From: Lewinellaceae bacterium
GTDB taxonomy: Bacteria; Bacteroidota; Bacteroidia; Chitinophagales; Saprospiraceae
DNA length: 64,000 nt
Reading direction: 5' to 3'
NCBI GenBank assembly: GCA_020636075.1
Contig: JACJYO010000014.1
Location: 28,472 to 92,471, forward strand
Within the stretch, counting starts at the first letter, position 1, and every line of letters starts with the position of its first letter. The notes under the pieces were generated by a model that saw nothing but the letters and a program-made list of their open reading frames with translations, was not told where the DNA came from and made no database searches. Made by a program: the position numbers and the translations under genes. Shown here one piece after another: positions 26,731 through 34,526 of the stretch.

Positions 26731-27381
26731 TTTGATCTCTACTTCAGCATTTTAGCTTAACTCTGCAAGGTCGCTCAACAACCCGCCGAAGCCATATAGG
26801 TTTTGACAATCAAAGCGTTGCGAAAGAGCATCTACCCTGTTCAAATCGATCGGAACCTTCAGGGATTAAGCCTAATACTCCGTGCCAACTTCTCCCGGCA
26901 TCTTGTTTCTAGTGGAAGTGGGCATTATTTGCTCTGCGGCCACAGCCTTTTGTGTCTTAGTATTCCCCTACAACAAAGGGAACTGGTCTCTTCAAAAAAC
27001 TTGTCAGACCTCGAAAACATGCAGGACAATCCCAATATTTTCAAGATGCATTAATCGCAGCGCGTTCATCTGGAACATGTAGCAAACTATATCTGCGTCC
27101 AAGGGACTATTCCAGCGCTAAACAAAAAGAGTATTATGGTTGTATTGGGTTGGGGAAGGAGAATTGCTGGCACGCCAGATGGCACATTAAAATGTAGCTA
27201 ACTTTCCCTTTAAATATCGCAGAAGCAAAAAACGGTACGGTTTTCGAATCCACATTCTACCTAACAAAGCGTATATTCCTGGGCATGGCCGTTACTTCGC
27301 GGACAGATGGTTTTTGGTTTAGAGCAAGCCTGTTCTTTTTTAGTGCTGTCCCTACCTGAGTTTTTAATATATGACCAAACA
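26731..27381. other. Gene-free stretch, possibly decayed sequence
   Basis: No reading frame here has convincing codon use, motifs or a family signature. Short open frames on the plus strand (for example 26803-27054 and 26882-27082) are Cys- and Ser-rich and look random. No terminator or strong hairpin is evident after the 25744-26730 gene. It may hold remnants of a lost gene plus the promoter region of the carbamoyltransferase operon. Confidence 0.5.
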
Positions 27382-29247
27382 ATGAAAAAAATCTTAGGCG
27401 TATCTGCCTTTTACCATGACGCCGCCGCCGCCCTGATTATTGGAGGAAAAATAATAGCCGCCGCTCAGGAAGAGCGTTTTACCCGAGAAAAACACACACC
27501 TGACTTTCCCGTAAATGCCATAAAGTACTGCCTCACCGAGGGCGGACTCTCCGTTGATGAACTGGATGCCATCGTATTTTATGATAAGCCACTACTGAAA
27601 TTTGAGCGGCTGTTGCAAACATACTACGCATTCGCCCCCAAGGGCTTGATTTCCTTTTTAAAAGCAATTCCGGTTTGGTTGAATGAAAAAATGTTTCTTA
27701 AAAAACAGATTTACAATGGCTTAAAGGAAATTGGACCGTTTGACAAAAAGAAATTAACCCTGTTGTTTCCTGAACACCACTTGTCGCATGCTGCGAGTGC
27801 TTTTTACCCGTCGCCCTACGAACGATCAGCAATTCTGACTATCGATGGCGTCGGGGAATGGTGTACCGCCGCTATCGGGATTGGCGACGACAAGGAAATA
27901 CGCATGTTGAAGGAAATGGAATTTCCGCATTCTGTGGGATTATTGTACAGTGCCTTTACGTATTACCTCGGTTTTACGGTTAATTCTGGCGAATACAAAC
28001 TGATGGGCCTGGCACCATACGGCAATCCGGAAGCGGATGAAACTGCCCGGTTTGTGGACCTGATCAAATCCAACCTCATCGATATTAAAGACGACGGCTC
28101 TGTTTGGCTCAACCAGGCATACTTCAGCTATGCGACCGGCCTGCGAATGGTGCCGGATAAAAAATGGGAAAAATTGCTTGGCGTCGAACGCCGGAAAGAA
28201 GAAACAGACATTGAGCAAATCCATTGCAACCTGGCACTGGCCATTCAAAAGGTCACGGAAGAAATTGTACTTAAAATGGCCCGCGAAGCACAACGGGTTA
28301 CCGGAGCCAAACATTTGTGCCTTGCCGGTGGTGTTGCCTTGAACTGTGTGGCCAATGGAAAATTGTTAAAAGAAAATATTTTTGAAGACATCTACATCCA
28401 GCCAGCGGCAGGCGATGCCGGTGGTGCTTTAGGTGCGGCGTTAGCTGCGAGCATGATGTATTTTGGTGAAAACAGGCACATCGAAAAGGGCTATGACCAA
28501 ATGGCTGGTGCTTATTTGGGCCCGGATTATTCCGACAAGGAAATTGATTTAATGAACCGGAAGGTCAAGGCCGTTAGTCATAAGTATGATGCCTTTCCTG
28601 AATTGGCAGCGTATGCCGCAGGAAAAATTGCAGAGGGGAATGTAGTAGGTTGGTTTCAGGGAAGAATGGAGTTCGGGCCAAGGGCCTTGGGCAATCGCAG
28701 TATCCTGGGCGACGCGCGAAACCCCGAAATGCAAAAGAAGCTCAACCTGAAAATTAAATACCGGGAGGGGTTCCGGCCCTTTGCCCCTTCCGTGCTGGCA
28801 GAAGATGTTTCGGACTATTTCGACTTGGAATCAGACTCACCCTACATGCTGCTCGTGGCTCCGGTAAAAGCCAGTCGAAGAGCACAATTGCCGGAAAACT
28901 ATCACGATCTCCCACTTTGGGAAAAACTATACTTTAAGCGAAGCGATATCCAATCAATCACCCATCTTGATTTTTCTGCCCGTATACAATCCGTACACAA
29001 AGAAACCAATCCCAGATACTGGGAACTGATTCGGGCTTTTAAAGATCTGACGGGCTATGCGCTGGTAGTTAATACCAGTTTTAATGTTCGCGGTGAACCG
29101 GTTATTTGCACCCCCTACGATGCCTACCGTTGTTTTATGAGTACGGAAATGGATTACCTGGTAATCAATGATTTCGTGTATTGCAAAACAGAACAACCGG
29201 ATTGGCAGAATAAAGAAAAATGGATGGTCACATTCAAAATGGATTAA
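27382..29247 (+). CDS. O-carbamoyltransferase (NodU/CmcH/TobZ/SxtI family)
   Basis: The 621-residue enzyme should transfer a carbamoyl group from carbamoyl phosphate, through carbamoyl-AMP, to a hydroxyl of an unknown acceptor. The N-terminal Kae1-like domain (about 1-370) shows ILGVSAFYHDAAAALI, AAAQEERFTREKHT, EHHLSHAASAFYPSPY (metal histidines), ILTIDGVGEW and LAGGVALNCVANGKLL. The C-terminal YrdC-like domain (about 400-615) shows GRMEFGPRALGNRSIL, REGFRPFAPSVL and NTSFNVRGEPVICTP. The ATG at 27382 precedes the conserved MKKILGVSAFY. It is followed after 3 bases by an SGNH hydrolase and then DUF5989 and SxtJ-like genes, a grouping like sxtI-sxtJ-sxtK of saxitoxin clusters. Confidence 0.92.
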   Translation: MKKILGVSAFYHDAAAALIIGGKIIAAAQEERFTREKHTPDFPVNAIKYCLTEGGLSVDELDAIVFYDKPLLKFERLLQTYYAFAPKGLISFLKAIPVWLNEKMFLKKQIYNGLKEIGPFDKKKLTLLFPEHHLSHAASAFYPSPYERSAILTIDGVGEWCTAAIGIGDDKEIRMLKEMEFPHSVGLLYSAFTYYLGFTVNSGEYKLMGLAPYGNPEADETARFVDLIKSNLIDIKDDGSVWLNQAYFSYATGLRMVPDKKWEKLLGVERRKEETDIEQIHCNLALAIQKVTEEIVLKMAREAQRVTGAKHLCLAGGVALNCVANGKLLKENIFEDIYIQPAAGDAGGALGAALAASMMYFGENRHIEKGYDQMAGAYLGPDYSDKEIDLMNRKVKAVSHKYDAFPELAAYAAGKIAEGNVVGWFQGRMEFGPRALGNRSILGDARNPEMQKKLNLKIKYREGFRPFAPSVLAEDVSDYFDLESDSPYMLLVAPVKASRRAQLPENYHDLPLWEKLYFKRSDIQSITHLDFSARIQSVHKETNPRYWELIRAFKDLTGYALVVNTSFNVRGEPVICTPYDAYRCFMSTEMDYLVINDFVYCKTEQPDWQNKEKWMVTFKMD

Positions 29248-29250
29248 ACC

Positions 29251-30660
29251 ATGCAAAGCAATGTAAAAATATACGCCTTCTTTATCATACTGGCCTTGCT
29301 GTTTTGGAACCCGCTCAGCTTTTACCTGTTCTACCACAATACCGACGCCTACAGCCATTTCTCTCTGCATGGCCTCTTCTGGCTTATTCCCGTGGTGGGC
29401 ATGCTCCTCATTGCCGGTATCCGCAAAAATAAGTTCGGAGCGAAAGCCAACAACCTAATTCTCAGCCTCGTATTTCTGGGCATTTCGTTCGGGTTTATTG
29501 TGTTCCTGAATGCTGTAGCCGGTTTGTTTGTAAAATCAGACAAATCCTTAGCTGCAAAAGGCATCCCCGAAAAAGGGCTGGTTTTTGAACCGAACTCGGT
29601 TGCACGGTATACCTGCGCTGAGTTCGACTATACCGCCAAAATCAATAGTATTGGGCTCCGCGATCATGAAATCGACCTGGACAAAGGCGATAAATATCGT
29701 GTCCTGTGTTTTGGCGACAGCTGGACATTTGGCTGGGGCGTTCAGTTGGAAAACAGCTGGCCTAAACAAATGGAGACTTATTTGCACCAACGCGGCTTAA
29801 CCAACATCGAGGTGATTAATGCCGGCCAGGGAAACCAATACACTACCACCTACAAAGAATATATCGAAAAAGCGGTGCCTGTGTTAAAGCCAGACCTGGT
29901 ACTGGTTGGAGTACTGGAACTTGACGATCTGGCGCAGTTGTTTGAAAACCATTACGGCGCCGAAAATGCCGATGAAGAGCGTTCTAAGGGTACTGCAAGC
30001 GCACAACTTCGCAGCTGCATAAAAGACTTTTTTAAAGCCTCTCTACGTAATTATATAAAGATTTTCAAGGCCAACCGCAATAAGCATGTCGATGTAGGTT
30101 CTAACTGGAAAGAGACCTCCTTGAAAAAGATCGCCGAATTTGACAAAATGGAAAGCCTTCGGTTCCAGATGCTGGACGACAGTGTGCAGGCTTTGTTCCG
30201 ATCGGGTGATTTGAATGCCGGGCTGCTTGGTATCTACGTTAGTTTTCCCGATCGCGTCGCTACGTTCAACGACCCCGAAAATCCGGCTACTAAATTCAGC
30301 GCAGCAAAAATGCACGAGGATTTTGAAGTGATGAAACAGGTGTGCGATCAAAACCATGCACAATTGGTTTTTGCAAACATGCCCATCAACTACTTCAACG
30401 GGCACAAGGTTATCCGCACACCACTGGATTACCTGAATCCCTATTTTGAACAGCACAACAAGGTTGATTCTATTTACAGTGCAATAGCGCAAGCAAACAA
30501 ACTCCCGTATATTGAACTGACGGAAAAGTTCAAGGCCCTGGAGCCCAAAGACAGTTACTATTTTATTTACGACGGGCACCCAAACAAAAAGGGCTACCAC
30601 GAAATTGCCACTTATATCGGAGATCAATTACTACAACTCGGCATTCTTAAAATTCAATAA
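29251..30660 (+). CDS. Membrane-anchored SGNH/GDSL hydrolase-like protein
   Basis: The 469-residue protein has three hydrophobic segments in its first 100 residues (about 8-30, 42-62, 72-98), then a soluble SGNH domain. Block I is CFGDSWTFGWG with nucleophile Ser157. Block II/III features include NAGQGNQYTTTYKEY. Block V is YDGHPNKKGYHEIA with Asp441 and His443. Such enzymes are esterases or acyl/O-acetyl transferases acting on glycans or lipids. It begins 3 bases after the carbamoyltransferase stop, so the two are almost surely translated from one message. Its role may be to process the carbamoylated product at the membrane, but the substrate is unknown. Confidence 0.85.
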   Translation: MQSNVKIYAFFIILALLFWNPLSFYLFYHNTDAYSHFSLHGLFWLIPVVGMLLIAGIRKNKFGAKANNLILSLVFLGISFGFIVFLNAVAGLFVKSDKSLAAKGIPEKGLVFEPNSVARYTCAEFDYTAKINSIGLRDHEIDLDKGDKYRVLCFGDSWTFGWGVQLENSWPKQMETYLHQRGLTNIEVINAGQGNQYTTTYKEYIEKAVPVLKPDLVLVGVLELDDLAQLFENHYGAENADEERSKGTASAQLRSCIKDFFKASLRNYIKIFKANRNKHVDVGSNWKETSLKKIAEFDKMESLRFQMLDDSVQALFRSGDLNAGLLGIYVSFPDRVATFNDPENPATKFSAAKMHEDFEVMKQVCDQNHAQLVFANMPINYFNGHKVIRTPLDYLNPYFEQHNKVDSIYSAIAQANKLPYIELTEKFKALEPKDSYYFIYDGHPNKKGYHEIATYIGDQLLQLGILKIQ

Positions 30661-30662
30661 AT

Positions 30663-30812
30663 ATGGATTTTTTAAAAGACTTATGGCTCTTTATGAAAGA
30701 GCGTAAAAAATTTTGGCTGGCACCGGTAATCGTTGTTTTGCTATTACTGGGCATCATTATCGTGTTCGCAGGCGGCAGCGCTATCGCACCATTTATTTAC
30801 ACCTTGTTTTAA
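30663..30812 (+). CDS. DUF5989 (SxtK-like) 49-residue membrane protein
   Basis: The tiny protein MDFLKDLWLFMKERKKFWL continues into a single membrane segment (about residues 20-38, VIVVLLLLGIIIVF) and ends in GSAIAPFIYTLF. This is the layout of DUF5989, found next to NodU-type carbamoyltransferases and SxtJ, and comparable with SxtK. Its ATG follows the SGNH gene stop by 2 bases, and its TAA overlaps the next ATG by one base (TAATG at 30810-30814), indicating translational coupling. Function is unknown; it may anchor or recruit the carbamoyltransferase. Confidence 0.9.
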   Translation: MDFLKDLWLFMKERKKFWLAPVIVVLLLLGIIIVFAGGSAIAPFIYTLF

Positions 30813-31189
30813 TGGCGGCCATGAAAAAACAACCAACCAACCCGGTAAGTACGGTGCTCGTTATCACCGTCGGTTTCACTATAGTTTATCTGGTTAGCGG
30901 CCAGACCTGGGTGCTTTACGCCGCCATTTTGGTGGGTCTGGCCGGTGCCCTGTCGGACTCTCTCGCCAAAATGATTGATGTTGGGTGGGGGAAACTTGGC
31001 TGGCTGCTTGGCCTGATCGTTCCGAATATTTTAATGTCGGTGGTGTTTTTCTGCTTTTTAACGCCCATCGCCTGGCTTTCCAAAATAGGTCAAAAGAAAG
31101 ATCCGCTGAGTTTGAAAAACATTCAGGACAGCATGTTTCGGGATGTGAACAAAGGCTTTGAGAAGGAGTCTTTTGAAAAGCCGTGGTAG
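30812..31189 (+). CDS. SxtJ family membrane protein
   Basis: The 125-residue protein has three hydrophobic segments (about 14-29, 32-50, 62-84) separated by short charged loops, with the phrase LVGLAGALSDSLAKMIDVGW and a conserved C-terminal tail (SLKNIQDSMFRDVNKGFEKESF). This matches the SxtJ family, known only from its neighbourhood with carbamoyltransferases. The start codon overlaps the DUF5989 stop. A methionine three codons later (MKKQPTNP) is an alternative start. A terminator follows at 31232-31268. Confidence 0.85.
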   Translation: MAAMKKQPTNPVSTVLVITVGFTIVYLVSGQTWVLYAAILVGLAGALSDSLAKMIDVGWGKLGWLLGLIVPNILMSVVFFCFLTPIAWLSKIGQKKDPLSLKNIQDSMFRDVNKGFEKESFEKPW

Positions 31190-31231
31190 CCCCTTCAAAT
31201 GGGCAAGATCATCCGCTTATGAGCAAATAAA

Positions 31232-31268
31232 AAAGCGACTTACACGCACATCACGCATAAGTCGCTTT
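31232..31268. terminator. Hairpin terminator between SxtJ-like gene and tRNA
   Basis: AAAGCGACTTA (31232-31242) pairs with TAAGTCGCTTT (31258-31268). A and T runs on both sides allow it to end both the plus-strand operon and the minus-strand tRNA transcript. Confidence 0.85.
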
Positions 31269-31275
31269 AAAGTAG

Positions 31276-31349
31276 TGGGCCCGGCAGGAATTGAACCCGC
31301 GACCGTCTGATTATGAGTCAGCTGCTCTAACCACCTGAGCTACGGGCCC
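31276..31349 (-). tRNA. tRNA with CAU anticodon (Ile2 or elongator Met)
   Basis: Read on the minus strand, the acceptor stem GGGCCCG pairs with CGGGCCC and the discriminator is A; CCA is not encoded. The D arm GCTC...GAGC, anticodon loop CTCATAA (anticodon CAT), and the T arm GCGGG-TTCAATT-CCTGC are all present. The anticodon stem is GCTGA/TCAGA, with its first pair mismatched. The GGGCCC acceptor resembles isoleucine tRNAs, so this may be tRNA-Ile2 whose C34 becomes lysidine, but an elongator methionine tRNA cannot be excluded by eye. Confidence 0.93.
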
Positions 31350-31438
31350 TTGTTCAACTGAACGCTGCAAAGGTAAAGTTAATTCCCAAAATTTGCCTTT
31401 TGATACAATGGAAGTTCGCAATAGAAAATCCATCTGCT

Positions 31439-33967
31439 CTATTGCCAATAAACCCGCTTTACCCGGTCGGCAATATTGGTAAACACTTCGTATGGAATTG
31501 TTTGCAGGCAATCCGCCAGGGATTGCACGGGCAAATGCTCGCCAAAAACAATAACCTCGTCGCCCTCACTGGCCTTCGGGATGTGCGTTACATCCACCAT
31601 TGTCATATCCATGCAAATATTGCCGACGGTAGGGGCCAGGCTGCCATGAACGAGCACCTTGTATCGGCCATTACCTGCCAGCCGAAGCAGACCATCCGCA
31701 TAGCCGATACTGATCGTTGCAATGCGACTGGGTTTGTTAATCGGGCCATTCCGGTTATAGCCGACTGTTTCGCCAGGTTGGATCTCCTTTATTTGACTGA
31801 TAGTGGCTTTCAGGGTATTGACAGCTTGTAACTGATCCTGCAAACCACATGCGTCAATTCCGTACAACCCGATTCCGAGTCGCACCATGTCAAACTGGTA
31901 TTCGGGAAAACGCACCATGCCTCCGGTATTTGCCAAATGCCGCAAGGGCCGATAGCCCAGCCCGCTGCTCAGGCGTTCATACATCGCTTTGAATGTTGCA
32001 GCTTGCTGATGGGTAAATACATCGTGCACCGGGTTATCGGCAGCTGAAAAATGTGAAAATACCGATCGAACCTGCACCTTAGGCTGTGCCTGCAACCTTT
32101 GGATCAACTGGTCCAAGTCGGCCGGAGTAAACCCCAGGCGGTGCATTCCCGTATCCAGCTTCAGGTGTACGGCCATATCTTTTACCTTACCTGCAAAGCG
32201 CAACAACTCATCGAGCAGCGACAAACTGTACACTTCAGGTTCCAGACGAAAGCGAGCCAGCGCATCAAAACTCGAGGGCTCCGGGTTGAGCACCAAAATA
32301 GGCAGTTTGACGCCGGCCTGTCGCAACTCGATGCCTTCATCAGCATAGGCTACTCCCAGGTAATCGACCTTATGGAACTCCAGCAATTTAGCCAACTCTT
32401 CAGCCCCGCTACCATAACCTGCCGCTTTCACCATAACCATCATTTTGGTGCCGGGCGTGAGCAGGCGGTTGTACACATTCAGGTTGTGCACCACCGCACC
32501 GAGGTTAACTTCGAGCACGGTTTTGTGTGCTTTTTGCTCCAGCCGTTGTGCAATGCGCTCAAACGCAAACAACCGCGCTCCCTTGATCAGGATCAAATCT
32601 TCATTAAAATCGTGGATTTGGAGGTCCTGTAAAAAAGCATCCGTGTCGGGATAAAAACTGGCGCTAAAATCAGCCGGCAGTTTGGCACGCAATGAGGCAC
32701 CGGTATCCGGACCGATCGCAATCAGGCGTTGAACGTGGTGCTCCAGCAAACTGGCGGCTACCTGTTTATACAGCTGGTCTTTGCGCTGTCCGGTTTGCAG
32801 AAAATCGGATAAAATCAGGGTGATTTGCCCATCCCGGGATTGTTGCTGCGCAAATTGGAGCGCAATCCGCAACGAAGCCAGGTCATTGCTGTAGGCATCG
32901 TTGATAATGGTGCAATTATTAATCCCCGCCTTCAATTCAAGGCGCATCTCCACTGGTTCCAGGCGATTTAGCCGGCGACCAAATGCAGAAAGCGGATAGC
33001 CCAATGCAAGCAGCAAGGTTATACAGTGGCAGGCGTTTTCTATGGAAGCGGCATCCGAATAGGGGATTTCCAGGGTGGAATTTAAATCTTGGATTACGCG
33101 GTTTTTCGATTGGGATTGGTGTTGTTTCTGGCTTGTTGCCGGTGCAGTAATCCGAAATTTTACATGACCGTTGCTTGCTATTTTAAAATCGGAAAACTGC
33201 ACAGCGGCATCCCTGCCCTCCCTGCTCCAACCTACCAGGGTCCGCCCTTTTTGGGCCGCTGCCCAGGCATTTGCTGCAACGGCGATATCCGGATGATCTG
33301 CACAAAATACCAGCGTTTTCGCCGACTCGAACAGGCGCATTTTTTCCTGCAATTTCACCGCTTCAGACGGGAAACCCTCCCGGTGTGCCGGGCCCAGGTT
33401 GGTGATCAAACCAATATCGGGGTGGATGATATTTGCCAGGCGTTCCATCTCACCTGTTTGTGAAATACCGGCCTCGAAAATCCCGAGCTTGTGTTCGGGG
33501 CCTATTTGCCACACTGAAAGCGGAACCCCAATTTGGGAATTGTAACTTTTGGGGCTCCGTATCATCTTTTCACGGGGTAAAAGTTGATGCAACCATTCTT
33601 TGACCATGGTCTTGCCATTGCTGCCGGTTATGCCAACAACAGGCAACCGAAACTGAGCCCGATGCCAGGCAGCCAGCGCCTGCAACGCAAGCAACGAGTC
33701 GGGTACGATGAGCACGTTGGCATCCGCCATGCTGCTTAACGAAACTTCCTGGCTGACAATGAAATTCCGAACTCCAGCGCGATAGCAATCGGCCAGGTAG
33801 CGGTGGCCGTCGTGGCGCTGACCGGAAAGTGCAAAAAACAAGGAAGTTTGTGGTGTGGTGATGCCGCGGCTATCGAAAAGCAGTTGTTCTACGTTGGCTT
33901 CAGGGTTGCTTTTTTGCAACCAACGGGCTTTAAGGATTTGTTGAATTTGCTGGATGGTATATGGCAT
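31439..33967 (-). CDS. Bifunctional MurF ligase-alanine racemase fusion
   Basis: The 842-residue protein joins a MurF-like domain (about 1-460) to alanine racemase (about 465-842). The MurF part has LFDSRGITTPQTSLFFALSG, an intact ATP loop GITGSNGKTMVKEW, SYNSQIGVPLSVW and IFEAGISQTGEM. The racemase part has VNLGAVVHNLNVY and the PLP-lysine motif MVMVKAAGYGSG. It also has LDTGMHRLGF, YGIDACG, GYNRNGPINKPSRIATISIGYADGL (catalytic Tyr in GYADG) and GNICMDMTMVDVT. The fusion would make D-alanine and help ligate D-Ala-D-Ala. The MurF part departs from standard motifs (SYNSQ for GNLNN), and a free MurF exists at 19031, so the racemase may be its main activity. The start is the ATG at 33965-33967; upstream codons overlap the divergent promoter. 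Confidence 0.93.
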   Translation of the reverse strand: MPYTIQQIQQILKARWLQKSNPEANVEQLLFDSRGITTPQTSLFFALSGQRHDGHRYLADCYRAGVRNFIVSQEVSLSSMADANVLIVPDSLLALQALAAWHRAQFRLPVVGITGSNGKTMVKEWLHQLLPREKMIRSPKSYNSQIGVPLSVWQIGPEHKLGIFEAGISQTGEMERLANIIHPDIGLITNLGPAHREGFPSEAVKLQEKMRLFESAKTLVFCADHPDIAVAANAWAAAQKGRTLVGWSREGRDAAVQFSDFKIASNGHVKFRITAPATSQKQHQSQSKNRVIQDLNSTLEIPYSDAASIENACHCITLLLALGYPLSAFGRRLNRLEPVEMRLELKAGINNCTIINDAYSNDLASLRIALQFAQQQSRDGQITLILSDFLQTGQRKDQLYKQVAASLLEHHVQRLIAIGPDTGASLRAKLPADFSASFYPDTDAFLQDLQIHDFNEDLILIKGARLFAFERIAQRLEQKAHKTVLEVNLGAVVHNLNVYNRLLTPGTKMMVMVKAAGYGSGAEELAKLLEFHKVDYLGVAYADEGIELRQAGVKLPILVLNPEPSSFDALARFRLEPEVYSLSLLDELLRFAGKVKDMAVHLKLDTGMHRLGFTPADLDQLIQRLQAQPKVQVRSVFSHFSAADNPVHDVFTHQQAATFKAMYERLSSGLGYRPLRHLANTGGMVRFPEYQFDMVRLGIGLYGIDACGLQDQLQAVNTLKATISQIKEIQPGETVGYNRNGPINKPSRIATISIGYADGLLRLAGNGRYKVLVHGSLAPTVGNICMDMTMVDVTHIPKASEGDEVIVFGEHLPVQSLADCLQTIPYEVFTNIADRVKRVYWQ

Positions 33968-34006
33968 GTATGCGTTTGGCCGGGAGTGAAGCACCCCATC
34001 GGGTTA

Positions 34007-34030
34007 TAAAAGTACAACGCCTTACCTTTG
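34007..34030. promoter_or_regulatory. Divergent promoter boxes between murF-alr and tsaE
   Basis: On the plus strand, TACCTTTG (34023-34030) fits the TAnnTTTG -7 consensus for tsaE. On the minus strand, TACTTTTA (complement of 34007-34014) lies 16 bases after a TTTG (complement of 34027-34030), a -33/-7 pair pointing at murF-alr. The two promoters therefore share bases and could interfere with each other. Confidence 0.45.
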
Positions 34031-34471
34031 CAAAAAAAGATTCCATTGGAAATCCTGATCAACAATCTGGCCGAGTTGGATGCGCAAATCCCGGCAATTG
34101 CCGAAGCCTTGGCCAGACGCCGGAAAATAGCCTTGTACGGCAACCTGGGCTCCGGTAAAACAACGCTGGTGCAGGCATTCTGCCGCTGGCTGGGTGTGGA
34201 AGACAGCCCGACGAGCCCAACATTTTCTCTGATTAATGAGTATGGTTACCGGGATGCTACCAATCAGCCGGCTTTGGTCCATCATCTCGATTTATATCGT
34301 TTAAACAGCACTCAGGAGGCATTTGACATCGGTATTGAAGAAATTTTAGATGATCCCTGGTACTGTTTTATTGAATGGCCGCAGCTTGTAGAACCTATGC
34401 TGCCCGACGACGCTGCGAAAATTCAATTGGAAATTTTAAGCGAAACCGCCCGCCGTCTGTTAATTTTGTAG
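34028..34471 (+). CDS. tsaE: tRNA threonylcarbamoyladenosine ATPase TsaE
   Basis: TsaE is the ATPase that resets the TsaB-TsaD complex making t6A37 in ANN-decoding tRNAs. The frame gives 147 residues with the P-loop GNLGSGKTTL (38-47), SPTFSLINEY (switch region) and HHLDLYRL (Walker B-like), all typical. There is no ATG. The first TTG (34028) overlaps the candidate -7 box, so a message made from that promoter would start inside it. A second TTG at 34046 (then GAAATCCTGATC) is the more likely translation start. It is divergent from murF-alr and 55 bases ahead of alanine dehydrogenase. Confidence 0.92.
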   Translation: MQKKIPLEILINNLAELDAQIPAIAEALARRRKIALYGNLGSGKTTLVQAFCRWLGVEDSPTSPTFSLINEYGYRDATNQPALVHHLDLYRLNSTQEAFDIGIEEILDDPWYCFIEWPQLVEPMLPDDAAKIQLEILSETARRLLIL

Positions 34472-34526
34472 ACTTTACCAGGTTTGCCAATCGGCAAACG
34501 GATGTCCCAATAGCACGCAATAGTTG

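Noticed and set aside
26803..27082. Short plus-strand frames as a small protein gene
   Set aside because: Composition (Cys, Ser, Leu, Ile) and lack of motif or start context look random. Kept as gene-free sequence.
27382..31189. Saxitoxin-type biosynthetic cluster
   Set aside because: Only the carbamoyltransferase and the J/K-like small proteins are present. No polyketide-like, amidinotransferase or oxygenase sxt genes flank them.
31276..31349. Initiator tRNA-Met
   Set aside because: The first acceptor pair is G-C and the anticodon stem lacks the three consecutive G-C pairs of initiators, so it is an elongator Met or an Ile2 tRNA.
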